Source of the DNA: Streptomyces sparsogenes
GTDB lineage: Bacteria > Actinomycetota > Actinomycetes > Streptomycetales > Streptomycetaceae
NCBI RefSeq assembly: GCF_001704635.1
Contig: NZ_MAXF01000121.1
Span: forward strand, 19,391-83,390
Direction: 5' to 3'
Length of the DNA: 64,000 nt
Shown: piece after piece, positions 49,097-57,402 of the stretch
Layout of the letters: each line of letters opens with the position of its first letter
Position numbering within the stretch: position 1 is the first letter of the stretch
Position numbers and translations under genes: made by a program
Notes under the pieces: generated by a model
The model's input: the letters and a program-made list of their open reading frames with translations, nothing else
Database searches by the model: none
Told to the model about the DNA's origin: nothing

Positions 49097-50905
49097 TCAC
49101 TCCTCGCTCTTCTTGCGGTGCGTCCGGTGCGGCAGGAACTCCTGCACCTTCGCCTTCAGGCCCTGGCGCACCATGCCCGCCCGGTCCGTGTCGCCCTTGA
49201 CGATCGACCCCAAGGTGGCCTCCATCTGCTCCCAGGTGGCGTGCGGCGGGATCGGCGGCACGGCGGGGTCGGTCAGGAACTCCACCACCGCCGGGCCGTC
49301 CGCGTTCAGCGCGTCACGCCACGCCTGCTCCACCTGCTCGGGCTTCTCCACCCGGATGCCGGTCAGCCCCAGCGACTCGGCGAACCGCGCGTACCGCACA
49401 TCCGGAATCTGCTGCGACGGAAGGAACTGGGGCGCGCCGCTCATCGCCCGCATCTCCCAGGTCACCTGGTTCAGGTCGTGGTTGTTCCACACCGCGACCA
49501 CCAGCCGCGGGTCGTCCCAGGCGTGCCGGTACTTGGCCGCGGTGATCAGCTCGGCCATGCCGTTCATCTGCATCGCCCCGTCCCCGACCAGCGCCACCAC
49601 GGGCCGGTCGGGCTGGGCGAACTTGGCGCCGATGGCGTACGGCACCCCGCTGCCCATGGTGGCCAGCGTGCCCGACAGCGAGCCGCGCATCTGGCCGCGC
49701 ATCCGCAGGTGGCGGGCGTACCAGTTGGCCACCGAGCCGGAGTCGCAGGTGAGGATGGCGTCGCCGGGCAGCAGCGGGTCCAGGCAGTGGGCGACGTACT
49801 CGGGGTTGATCGGGTCGGCGCTCACCTCGGCGCGCTGCCGCATCACCTCGCGCCACCGCCGCACCCCCGCGACGACCTCCTCCTGCCAGCCGCGGTCCTC
49901 CCTGCGCCGCAGCAGCGGCATCAGCCGCAGCAGGGTCTCGCGCGCGTCGCCGACCAGGTTGACCTCGTACGGGTAGCGCATGCCGATCATGTGCGGGTCC
50001 AGGTCGATCTGCACGGCCCGGGCCTTGCCGAACTCCGGCAGGAACTGGGTGTACGGGAAGCTGGAGCCGATGGTCAGCAGCGTGTCGCAGTCCCGCATCA
50101 GCTCGTACGAGGGCCGGGTGCCCAGCAGCCCGATCGAGCCGGTCACATACGGCAGCTCGTCGCTGAGCACATCGAGGCCGAGCAGCGCCTTGGCCACCCC
50201 CGCGCCCAGCAGGTCGGCGATCCGCTCGACCTCCGCGCGCGCCCCCGCGGCGCCCTGCCCGACCAGGATCGCCACCTTCTCGCCGGCGTTCAGCACCTCG
50301 GCCGCACGCTCCACCGCGCTCGCCGAGGGCACCGCCGACCAGCCGCTGCGGTCCAGGCTGGAGGGCACCATCTTGAACTCGTGGGTGGGCGGGGAGTAGT
50401 CCAGCTCCTGGACGTCCGCCGGGATGATCACGGCGGTGGGGGAGCGCCGGGCGTACGCGGTGCGGATCGCCCGGTCCAGCACGTTCGGCAGCTGCTCGGG
50501 GACCGTCACCGTCTCCAGGAAGTCGGACGCCACGTCCTTGAAGAGGCTGTGCAGGTCCACCTCCTGCTGGTAGGAGCCGCCCATCGCGCTGCGGTGCGTC
50601 TGGCCGACCAGCGCCACCACCGGCACATGGTCCAGCTTCGCGTCGTACAGGCCGTTCAGCAGGTGGATGGCGCCCGGTCCGGAGGTCGCCGCGCAGACCC
50701 CGAGCCGCCCGCTGAACTTGGCGTACCCGGTCGCCTCGAACGCGGCCATCTCCTCGTGCCGGGCCTGCACGAACCGGGGCTCGTTGTCGGCCCGCCCCCA
50801 CGCGGCGAGCAGGCCGTTGATTCCGTCGCCCGGGTATCCGAAGACCTGCTCCACACCCCACTCGCGCAGTCGGGCGAGGACGTAGTCGGCGACTTTCATG
50901 CTCAT
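49097..50905 (-). CDS. Thiamine-pyrophosphate-dependent enzyme (pyruvate oxidase/acetolactate synthase-like)
   Basis: A 602-residue TPP enzyme. Catalytic Glu is in ARHEEMAAFEATGYAKF (about 52), the middle domain covers about 195-330, and the Mg-TPP motif runs GDGAMQMNGM to VAVWNN (about 465-497). It is closest in pattern to the pyruvate-oxidase-like thiamine-requiring group rather than to acetolactate synthase, but substrate is uncertain. The C-terminal tail is basic (HRTHRKKSEE). The ATG at 50905 has AGGAG 8 nt upstream. Second gene of the six-gene operon. Confidence 0.9.
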   Translation of the reverse strand: MSMKVADYVLARLREWGVEQVFGYPGDGINGLLAAWGRADNEPRFVQARHEEMAAFEATGYAKFSGRLGVCAATSGPGAIHLLNGLYDAKLDHVPVVALVGQTHRSAMGGSYQQEVDLHSLFKDVASDFLETVTVPEQLPNVLDRAIRTAYARRSPTAVIIPADVQELDYSPPTHEFKMVPSSLDRSGWSAVPSASAVERAAEVLNAGEKVAILVGQGAAGARAEVERIADLLGAGVAKALLGLDVLSDELPYVTGSIGLLGTRPSYELMRDCDTLLTIGSSFPYTQFLPEFGKARAVQIDLDPHMIGMRYPYEVNLVGDARETLLRLMPLLRRREDRGWQEEVVAGVRRWREVMRQRAEVSADPINPEYVAHCLDPLLPGDAILTCDSGSVANWYARHLRMRGQMRGSLSGTLATMGSGVPYAIGAKFAQPDRPVVALVGDGAMQMNGMAELITAAKYRHAWDDPRLVVAVWNNHDLNQVTWEMRAMSGAPQFLPSQQIPDVRYARFAESLGLTGIRVEKPEQVEQAWRDALNADGPAVVEFLTDPAVPPIPPHATWEQMEATLGSIVKGDTDRAGMVRQGLKAKVQEFLPHRTHRKKSEE

Positions 50906-50928
50906 GGTGGTCACTCCTGTCGACCGGC

Positions 50929-51897
50929 TCAGCCGGTCAGCTGCGGCAGCACCTTGGTGCGGTAGAAGTCGAAGAAGCCGCGCTGGTCGGGGCCGATCTG
51001 GTTGACGTAGACGGTGTCGAATCCGGCGTCGGCGTACGCGCTGAGCGCGGCCACATGTTTCTCCGGGTCGTCCCCGCAGGTCACGCTCGGGGCCAGATGC
51101 TCGGGCCGGACGAGCTCGCTGGCCTGCTCGAAGTGGGCCGGGGTGGGCAGGACCTGCGAGAGCTCGCCGGGCAGCGCCATGTTGGGCCACAGCCGGTGGA
51201 CGGTACGCAGCGCCTCGTCGGCGTCCGGGCCGTAGCACACCTTCAGGCCCCCGCTGACCGGCTTGGAGTTGCCGCCCGCGCCACTGCCGCGCCGGAAGCG
51301 CGCCACCAGCTCCGCGTCGGGGACCATGGTGATGAAGCCGTCGCCGACCCGCCCGGCCAGCGCGGCGGCGGCCGAGCCGAACGCCGCGATGTCGATGGGC
51401 ACCGGCTCCTCGGGCACCGTGTAGAGCCGCGCGTTCTCGACCGTGTAGTGCTTGCCGTGGTGGCTGACCTCGTGGCCCTCGAAGAGCTGGCGCATCACCG
51501 TCACGGCCTCCTCCAGCATTTCCAGCCGGACGGGCGCCTGCGGCCAGCGGCCGCCCAGCACATGCTCGTTGAGCGCCTCTCCGCTGCCCACTCCCAGGCG
51601 GAAGCGGTCCTCTCCCAGCAGCACCGCGCTGGTCGCGGCCGCCTGGGCCACGACGGCCGGATGGATACGCATGGTGGGGCAGGTCACCGCGGTCTGCACG
51701 GGCAGCGAGGTGGCCTGGGCGAGCGCGCCGATCACCGACCACACGAAGGAGGACTGGCCCTGCGCGTCGTTCCAGGGGTGGTAGTGGTCGGAGATCCACA
51801 GGGCGGAGAAGCCCGCCTGCTCCGCCATCCGAGCCTGCTCGACGAGCTCGGTGGGGCCGTGTTCCTCGGCGGCCAGGAAATAGCCGTACTGGGTCAT
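50929..51897 (-). CDS. TIGR03557-type F420-dependent LLM oxidoreductase
   Basis: A 322-residue luciferase-like (beta/alpha)8 enzyme using deazaflavin F420. Recognisable stretches: GYFLAAEEHGPTELVEQARMAEQAGFSALWISDHYHPW in part, LGVGSGEALNEHVLG, and IDIAAFGSAAAALAGRVGDGFI. The family contains F420-dependent glucose-6-phosphate dehydrogenase relatives, which would make reduced F420 for stress defence. First gene of a six-gene operon and closest to a sigma-B-like promoter; GAGGAGG lies 8 nt before the ATG. Confidence 0.92.
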   Translation of the reverse strand: MTQYGYFLAAEEHGPTELVEQARMAEQAGFSALWISDHYHPWNDAQGQSSFVWSVIGALAQATSLPVQTAVTCPTMRIHPAVVAQAAATSAVLLGEDRFRLGVGSGEALNEHVLGGRWPQAPVRLEMLEEAVTVMRQLFEGHEVSHHGKHYTVENARLYTVPEEPVPIDIAAFGSAAAALAGRVGDGFITMVPDAELVARFRRGSGAGGNSKPVSGGLKVCYGPDADEALRTVHRLWPNMALPGELSQVLPTPAHFEQASELVRPEHLAPSVTCGDDPEKHVAALSAYADAGFDTVYVNQIGPDQRGFFDFYRTKVLPQLTG

Positions 51898-51956
51898 GGA
51901 AAGGCCCTCCTCGCAACGCTGGTGCCGGTCAAGGCGCTGGTGCCACGAGGCGACGG

Positions 51957-51981
51957 GTAACCGGGGTGCGAGGAAGAAAAC
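51957..51981 (-). promoter_or_regulatory. Sigma-B-like promoter of the six-gene operon
   Basis: On the minus strand GTTT (51978-51981), 15-bp spacer, GGTTAC (51957-51962), 59 bp before the ATG of the F420-dependent oxidoreductase. The -10 differs from GGGTAC at one base. Confidence 0.5.
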
Positions 51982-52024
51982 CTATCCCGGCAGGCGAGCG
52001 GCGCCATGGGGGGTGCCGCCACCA

Positions 52025-52390
52025 TCAGGAGGACACGGTCAAGGCCCACGAGGCGACGGCGGTGGCGCAGTAGAAACCGGGAAACGCGAGGTTGTCGAGC
52101 ACGCGGGCGCGCAGATGGAAGGCGAGCGCGCCCAGGTAGAGCAGGACGAGACCGCAGGCCGCGGCGGCGCCGAGGGGGCGCAGCGCCGCGTCGGAGAGGC
52201 CGAGGAGGAGACCCGCCGCACCAGCCAGCTTGAGGGCGGCCAGCCGGGGCAGCCAGGATCGGGGCACACCCACCCGCGCCGAGTTGGCCAGCACGAAGCG
52301 CGCCCCGGCGAGGTCAGCTGCGGCGATTCCGACGTTGGCAGCGGCGGTGAACAAGGTGACGACGAGGAATGCGAGCTGGGTACCGGTCAT
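52025..52390 (-). CDS. DoxX-like membrane protein
   Basis: A 121-residue protein with four hydrophobic helices: AFLVVTLFTAAANVGIAAADL, LAALKLAGAAGLLLGL, PLGAAAACGLVLLYLGAL and FYCATAVASWALTV. The pattern ADLAGARFVLANSARVGVPRSWLPRLAALK in part is that of the DoxX-like DUF family. Function is undefined; some relatives work in thiol or redox stress. It is divergent from a LysR regulator 60 bp away, which probably controls it. Confidence 0.85.
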   Translation of the reverse strand: MTGTQLAFLVVTLFTAAANVGIAAADLAGARFVLANSARVGVPRSWLPRLAALKLAGAAGLLLGLSDAALRPLGAAAACGLVLLYLGALAFHLRARVLDNLAFPGFYCATAVASWALTVSS

Positions 52391-52436
52391 GCCTTCAGGG
52401 TCCGCAGGCGCTTCGGCACCGTCCAATACCTGCTTC

Positions 52437-52442
52437 TATAAC
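52437..52442 (+). promoter_or_regulatory. -10 element of the LysR gene, probably leaderless
   Basis: TATAAC ends 8 nt before the ATG at 52451, and the spacing leaves no room for a ribosome-binding site, so transcription would start at about the start codon. Confidence 0.45.
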
Positions 52443-52450
52443 CTGGTGGC

Positions 52451-53332
52451 ATGGATGTGGACACGCGCCTGCTCCGGTACTTCGCCGCAGTGGCGGAGGA
52501 GGGCACCCTGACCGGGGCGGCGCAGAAATTGTTCGTCTCGCAGCCCGCGCTGACCAAGCAGATCCGGCGCTTGGAGGACGATCTGGGGGTACCGCTCTTC
52601 GTGCGTTCGCGGTCCGGGATGGCGCTGACCGAGGCCGGTCGCGAGCTCGCCGCGCGGGTGCCCGCACTGCTGGACGGCTGGGACGAGGCGGTACAGGCAA
52701 CCGGCCGGGCGGCGCGGCTGCTGCGCCTGGGCTTCCTGGACGCGGGCGCCGTGGGCGCCGTCCACGAGGTCATCGCCGAGTTCCGTCGGGCGCGGCCGGA
52801 GTGGCGTGTGGAGCTGCGTCAGTTCGACTGGTCGGACCCGAGTGCCGGCCTGGCCCGAGGCGAGGTGGATGCGGCGGTGGTGCGTTTGCCGTTTCCGGGG
52901 CAGGAGGGGCTGAACGTGCGGGAGTTGTTCGTCGAGGAGCGTGGGGTGCTGCTGCCGGCCCGGCATCCGCTGGCGAACAACGGGACGGTGGAGTTCCGGG
53001 AGCTCTGGGACGAGCCCTTCGTCGCGGCCGGAGCCGAGACCGGAGCCTGGAGGGAGCACTGGCTGGCGGCGGAGGAGCGGGAAGGCCACCCGGTCCGGGT
53101 CGGCGCCGTCACCAGCCGGCCCGACGAGTGGCTCGGAGCGGTGGCTGCCGGCTGTGTAGCGCTGGCCCCGGCGTCGACGGCCCGTTTCTACTCCCACCCG
53201 GACGTGGTGTTCCGTCCGGTCCGCGGGGTCTCACCGAGCCGGGTGGGGCTTGCCCGGCCAAAGGGCCGGACACGCGAGGCGACGCTGGACGAGCTGCTGG
53301 AGGCCATCGCGCGCCGGCTGAGCCGGCGCTGA
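52451..53332 (+). CDS. LysR-family transcriptional regulator
   Basis: A 293-residue regulator. The HTH is RYFAAVAEEGTLTGAAQKLFVSQPALTKQIRRLEDDLG in part (residues 9-46) with FVRSRSGMALTEAG after it. The effector domain is of the short BenM/CynR type. It is divergent from the DoxX-like gene, its likely target. The ATG probably starts a leaderless mRNA. No special features in the 3' end. Confidence 0.92.
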   Translation: MDVDTRLLRYFAAVAEEGTLTGAAQKLFVSQPALTKQIRRLEDDLGVPLFVRSRSGMALTEAGRELAARVPALLDGWDEAVQATGRAARLLRLGFLDAGAVGAVHEVIAEFRRARPEWRVELRQFDWSDPSAGLARGEVDAAVVRLPFPGQEGLNVRELFVEERGVLLPARHPLANNGTVEFRELWDEPFVAAGAETGAWREHWLAAEEREGHPVRVGAVTSRPDEWLGAVAAGCVALAPASTARFYSHPDVVFRPVRGVSPSRVGLARPKGRTREATLDELLEAIARRLSRR

Positions 53333-53428
53333 CGACGGGGCCGACAATCCGCCGGCACGCTGCCCGGCCGGATGGAGCAGTGCTGGACTCAGCCGTGCGC
53401 GAGCGGTGCGTTTGCGGGACGTGAGTGA

Positions 53429-53445
53429 GACGTTTCCAGAACGTC
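53429..53445. promoter_or_regulatory. Inverted repeat upstream of the DUF4232 gene
   Basis: GACGTT-TCCAG-AACGTC, perfect 6-bp arms, 82 bp before the lipoprotein start and inside its promoter region. No adjacent regulator gene on the same side except the upstream LysR gene. Confidence 0.5.
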
Positions 53446-53526
53446 AGCGGCCCCGGGAAAAGTGGTGTCCACACCGCGGGAGCCGCCAAAGAGGAATCCC
53501 GCACGGAACGCAGGGGGATCCTGATC

Positions 53527-54195
53527 ATGCGTACTTCCCGGATTCGCACCGCCGCCCTGGCCACCGTCACCGCCGCGCTGGCGCTGGGCCTGACCGCCTG
53601 CGGCGGCGGCGACGGCGACTCGAAGGCATCGGCCGGCGAGAAGACCGCCGCCACCGCACAGAGCCGGCCCGCGTCCAACGAGGACGGCAAGGGCGGCACG
53701 GAGCAGGCCAACAGCGCCCCTGACAAGGCCTCGGCCGGTTCGGAGGAGGTCGCGAGCAAGGGCGCAAGGGTCGGCGCCCAGCAGTGCGTGGGCGATGAGA
53801 TGCTGGTCACCGCGGTCCACCGGTTCGCCGGGCAGCAGGGCGACCACCTGCTGCTCACCGCGTCCAACCAGGGCTCCAAGCCGTGCTGGGTGACCTCCTA
53901 CCCGGCCGTGAGGCTCGGCGACGACAGCCTCGAACTGCCGCACTCGAAGAAAGACAACCCGGGCGGCGACAAGCGCATCACCCTCCAGCCCGGCGGCAAG
54001 GTCTACAGCGCGGTGAACCTCTTCGACTACAACTCCCGGCACCAGACGGCACAGGGGCTCGCCATCGCGCTGCGCGGCGCGGACGGCCACGAAAGCCCCT
54101 ACTACTCCGTCGTCATGAAGGGCCAGAAGCAGCAGTTCAGCTGGAACGAGGCCGACGTGCTGAACTGGAACACCGAGAAGCCGTACGACTTCTAG
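53527..54195 (+). CDS. DUF4232 lipoprotein
   Basis: A 222-residue secreted lipoprotein. The signal peptide RIRTAALATVTAALALGLTACGGG ends at an LTAC lipobox (Cys near 24); a Ser/Ala/Glu-rich linker runs to about 75. The DUF4232 beta-sandwich follows with CVGDEMLVTAV...LLTASNQGSKPCWVTSYPAVRL and a matching Cys pair. Function unknown. The ATG at 53527 is favoured because the signal peptide starts there and a GGGGGA lies upstream; longer starts would bury it. GC-rich neighbours are convergent. Confidence 0.9.
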   Translation: MRTSRIRTAALATVTAALALGLTACGGGDGDSKASAGEKTAATAQSRPASNEDGKGGTEQANSAPDKASAGSEEVASKGARVGAQQCVGDEMLVTAVHRFAGQQGDHLLLTASNQGSKPCWVTSYPAVRLGDDSLELPHSKKDNPGGDKRITLQPGGKVYSAVNLFDYNSRHQTAQGLAIALRGADGHESPYYSVVMKGQKQQFSWNEADVLNWNTEKPYDF

Positions 54196-54288
54196 GACTG
54201 CTCCTTCGGGCCGGGCCACTGACGACGCTTCGACATACCCGGCACTCGTTCGGCTTGGACGCGGGCCTGTCGTCGGCCTGAACTGCCA

Positions 54289-55038
54289 TCACGTCACGGC
54301 GTCGGCCAGCATGAAGGCGGCCACGGCCAGCAGGACCACCGCGAAGATGCGCTGCAAGCGGGGCCCGGAGACCTTCGCGGCCATGCGTTTGCCGTCCCAG
54401 GCACCCAGCATCGCGGTTCCGGCGAACGGGCCGATCGACGCCCAGTCGAGCGAGGTGGCGGCGCCGGAACGAGTGGCCAGTGAGGCCAGCGAGTTGGCCG
54501 TGGTGACCAGCAGGCTGGTGCCGACGGCGGCCTCCATCTCGAAGGCCAGGACGGTGACCAGGGCGGGGACGGCGAGAAAGCCGCCGCCCACACCGAGCAG
54601 TCCGGTCAGCGCGCCCAGGCCGGCACCGGCCCCGGCTGCCTTGCCCGGCCGCACGCCGCCGCTCCCTGGGCGGGTGGTGCCGGCAGGCCGGAGCATGCTG
54701 AGGGCGGAGAGGACGGCTGTAGCGGCGAAGGCGATGGTGAGGGCGGCTTGGGGCAGGTGGGTGGCGGCGGCTCCGGCGGCGGCCGCCGGAAGAATCCCGG
54801 CGGCCGCGAACGCTGCCCCGGCCTTCCACCGCACCTGCCCGGCCCGGGCATGCGCGTACAGGGCGGTCAGCGAGGTGAAGACGACGATGATCAGGCCGGC
54901 GGTGGTGGCCGCGGCGGGGGTGAAGCCGAGCAGGTAGATGAGGGCGGGCACCGCCAGGACGCTGCCGCCGCCACCGAGGGCGCCGAGCGTCAGGCCGACG
55001 ACGGCTCCGGCGATCACGGCCAGGATCAGGGCGGTCAT
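54289..55038 (-). CDS. TauE/SafE-family sulfite/organosulfur exporter
   Basis: A 249-residue, about eight-helix permease. Both halves have the glycine-rich repeat: GLTLGALGGGGSVLAVPALIYLLGF and GLLGVGGGFLAVPALVTVLAFE. The family exports sulfite or sulfonates or takes up thiosulfate-like anions. The ATG overlaps the stop of the MBL-rhodanese gene (ATGA), so both are produced together and the permease probably clears the sulfite formed by persulfide oxidation. Confidence 0.92.
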   Translation of the reverse strand: MTALILAVIAGAVVGLTLGALGGGGSVLAVPALIYLLGFTPAAATTAGLIIVVFTSLTALYAHARAGQVRWKAGAAFAAAGILPAAAAGAAATHLPQAALTIAFAATAVLSALSMLRPAGTTRPGSGGVRPGKAAGAGAGLGALTGLLGVGGGFLAVPALVTVLAFEMEAAVGTSLLVTTANSLASLATRSGAATSLDWASIGPFAGTAMLGAWDGKRMAAKVSGPRLQRIFAVVLLAVAAFMLADAVT

Positions 55039-56399
55039 GGCCGGATAACGCTGAGGCCCGCCTCGGCGGCGGCCTCGAAGCCGTCATCGATGGCGATCAC
55101 CTTGCGCCCGGTCGCGTCCAGGAGGGAAGCGGCGATCGCCGCGCGCATCCCGCCGGCGCAGTGCACCCACACCGTGCCGTCCGGCACCTCGCCGACCCGG
55201 GCGTGCAGCTGGTGGAGTGGCATGTGCACAGAGCCCTCGATGAAGCCGTTCGCGCGTTCGGAATCCCGGCGCACATCCAGTACCACCACGTCCCCGCCAC
55301 GCTCGTGTGCCTCGGCGAGGTCGGCGAAACCGGCGCGGGGGAAGGAGGCGAGCTGTTCCCCTTCACGGACCCAGGTGGCCGGGTCTCCCGTGGCGGCGGC
55401 AGCCGGGCGGTCGATACCGACCCGGGTCAGCTCCCGCTGCGCGTCGGCGATCTGCGCCGGAGTGTCGCCGAGCAGGGTGACCGGCTTGCCCCACGGGATC
55501 AGCCAGGCCACATAGGTGGCCGGATTCCCCGAGCCCTCGAAGTTGAACGATCCGGCCACATGGCCGTCGGCGAAGGCGACCCGGCTGCGCAGGTCCACCA
55601 CCCACTCACCCGCCGCCAGCCGTTCGGCGATCTGTGCGGCGTCGGCGGGCTCGGGCGGTGTCAGGTCGACAGGCCCGGGGCCGGCGGCGTTGGCCGGGCC
55701 CATGTACGTGTAGTAGGCGGGCACGTCGTCCAGCCCGGCCAGGAGCCGCTTCACGAAGGCGTCCACATCCAGGGCGAAAGCGTCGTTGCTGGTGCGTTCG
55801 TTGCCGATGGTGGTCGCGTCGCCCTCGGCCTGGGAGGAGGAGCAGAAGCTGCCGAAGCCGTGCGTGGGCAGCACGGGTACCTCGTCGTCGAGCATGGCCG
55901 CCAGCCGGTGGACGGAGGTGTGCTGGGCGCGGGCCAGGTGCTCGGTCAGCCGCGGGTCCACCAGGTCCGGACGCCCCACGGTGCCGATCAGCAGCGAGCC
56001 GCCGGTGAAGACCGCCACCGCGCGGCCGTCCTCCTCCAGCGCGTATGAGGTGTGGTGCGGGGTGTGGCCCGGGGTGGCTATCGCACGCAGCATCAGGTGC
56101 TCGTCCACCTCGGACGTGTCGCCGTCCGTGACGGGAGTGCGAGGGAAGGAGACGTCGGCGCCGGCCGGGACCAGGTAGCGGGCGCCGGTGAGGCGGGCAA
56201 GTTCCAGCCCGCCGCTGACGTAGTCGTTGTGCAGGTGCGTCTCGGCTACGTAGGCGATACGCACCCCTCGCCGGGCGGCGGTGGCGATCACCTGGTCGAC
56301 GTCCCGCGGCGGATCGACCACGACCGCCGCTCGCGGACCGCCGGCCAGGTAACTGCGATTTCCCAGCCCCTCGAACTCCAGGGTTTCGACAAAAAACAC
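55035..56399 (-). CDS. MBL-fold persulfide dioxygenase-like protein with two rhodanese domains
   Basis: A 454-residue fusion. The N-terminal metallo-beta-lactamase domain has ETHLHNDYVSGG (His55, His57, Asp59), a GHTPHH ligand region and THGFGSFC. Two rhodanese domains follow (about 255-345 and 355-450). The first lacks a loop cysteine; the second keeps it in WVHCAGGMRAA. By analogy with CstB and ETHE1 relatives it would oxidise glutathione- or mycothiol-type persulfide and handle sulfane sulfur. The dead first rhodanese domain is usual in the group. Coupled to the TauE gene. Confidence 0.92.
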   Translation of the reverse strand: MFFVETLEFEGLGNRSYLAGGPRAAVVVDPPRDVDQVIATAARRGVRIAYVAETHLHNDYVSGGLELARLTGARYLVPAGADVSFPRTPVTDGDTSEVDEHLMLRAIATPGHTPHHTSYALEEDGRAVAVFTGGSLLIGTVGRPDLVDPRLTEHLARAQHTSVHRLAAMLDDEVPVLPTHGFGSFCSSSQAEGDATTIGNERTSNDAFALDVDAFVKRLLAGLDDVPAYYTYMGPANAAGPGPVDLTPPEPADAAQIAERLAAGEWVVDLRSRVAFADGHVAGSFNFEGSGNPATYVAWLIPWGKPVTLLGDTPAQIADAQRELTRVGIDRPAAAATGDPATWVREGEQLASFPRAGFADLAEAHERGGDVVVLDVRRDSERANGFIEGSVHMPLHQLHARVGEVPDGTVWVHCAGGMRAAIAASLLDATGRKVIAIDDGFEAAAEAGLSVIRP

Positions 56400-56435
56400 G
56401 GTAAGACTCCTTTCCGGGATGGCGTACCCAGGAAA

Positions 56436-56450
56436 TTCCCGTCTCGGGAA
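56436..56450. promoter_or_regulatory. Inverted repeat upstream of the MBL-rhodanese operon
   Basis: TTCCCG-TCT-CGGGAA, perfect 6-bp arms, 36 bp from the MBL-rhodanese ATG, with a related TTCCCGAG half-site near 56495. Possible operator of a sulfur-responsive regulator not encoded in the window. Confidence 0.5.
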
Positions 56451-56532
56451 ACCGCCGCCATGTGCACAGACGATCAGCGCCTGAAATGGAGAATTCCCGA
56501 GGGTGCGCGGGGGGTGGCGTGCCCGTCCGGCC

Positions 56533-57192
56533 TCACGTCAGCGGACGTGTCCGGTCGGGGAAGGTGACCGGCAGCCCTGCCGATTCCCATGCCTCAAGGC
56601 CCCCTGTCACGCTGTAGACGGAGGACCGGCCTGCGCGGATCGCCTGCGCGCCGCCCTGCACGCTGCGTGTGCCCGTGCGGCATACGAAGGCCAGCGGGCC
56701 GTCAGGCAAATCCGGCAGCGAGGCCGGCAACGTACTGAGCGCTGCATGGACCGCGCCGGTCGGGTGACACGCTGCCCATTCATCGTCTTCGCGGACATCG
56801 ACCAGAGTGAGTTCCCCGTCCGCGACGCGGCGCCACGCCTCGGCGGGAGACAGGTCGGCGGGTGTGTGACCGTCGCCGGGGCCCAGGCCCTGCCGCGTGG
56901 CGGGCAGGACCGTCCGAATCGCCTCGTAGTTCGAGGCATGGGCGACGGCTATCCGCTGTCCCAGCATCGGGCAGACATTCATCGCCTCTTCCCAGTGAGC
57001 GGTGGACTCCCATTCCGCCACGTTGACGAGACGGAATGTGCTCCCCGGGACGATCGTGCGGAACATGTACGTCCGGATGAAACCGGGTTGAGCGGCCATC
57101 ACGTCCGCGGCGCCCTGCCAGGCGTCGAGATAAGCGCTTTCCTTATCCTCGTCGATCTCAATCGGGATGATCACGACATGGCGATTTTCCAT
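56533..57192 (-). CDS. ABM-domain and rhodanese fusion protein
   Basis: A 219-residue protein. Residues 1-100 form an antibiotic-biosynthesis-monooxygenase-like ferredoxin fold (VVIIPIEIDEDKESAYLDAWQGA and RLVNVAEWESTAHWEEAM in part); residues 115-215 a rhodanese domain with active Cys in LAFVCRTGTRSVQGG. Fusion of a quinol/haem-monooxygenase-type fold to a sulfurtransferase is uncommon. It lies 133 bp upstream of the MBL-rhodanese gene on the same strand and probably shares its sulfur-handling role. The ATG at 57192 has GAGGGG upstream. Confidence 0.82.
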   Translation of the reverse strand: MENRHVVIIPIEIDEDKESAYLDAWQGAADVMAAQPGFIRTYMFRTIVPGSTFRLVNVAEWESTAHWEEAMNVCPMLGQRIAVAHASNYEAIRTVLPATRQGLGPGDGHTPADLSPAEAWRRVADGELTLVDVREDDEWAACHPTGAVHAALSTLPASLPDLPDGPLAFVCRTGTRSVQGGAQAIRAGRSSVYSVTGGLEAWESAGLPVTFPDRTRPLT

Positions 57193-57320
57193 CTGCTGCC
57201 CCTCTGTCCTGTAAGGCAATGACGACTTCTGGAGGGAACACGGCCGAGTCCGAGAAGTGCCGGCTGTGGTTGGTGAGCCGGCCCTTTCCGGATACAGCCT
57301 GCACACGCATGCCCAGGACT

Positions 57321-57336
57321 GGCAAAGAGCTTTGCC
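57321..57336. promoter_or_regulatory. Inverted repeat upstream of the ABM-rhodanese gene
   Basis: GGCAAAG-AG-CTTTGCC, a 16-bp perfect dyad, followed by another GGCAAA half-site near 57342. It lies about 130 bp before the ABM-rhodanese start, in a 210-bp gap that is otherwise without a gene. Confidence 0.5.
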
Positions 57337-57402
57337 GCACCGGCAAATCGGTCGGTGCGGGCGAGGCCGCGGGGGCGGAGGAAAGGACTGTCCGAACGCG
57401 CC

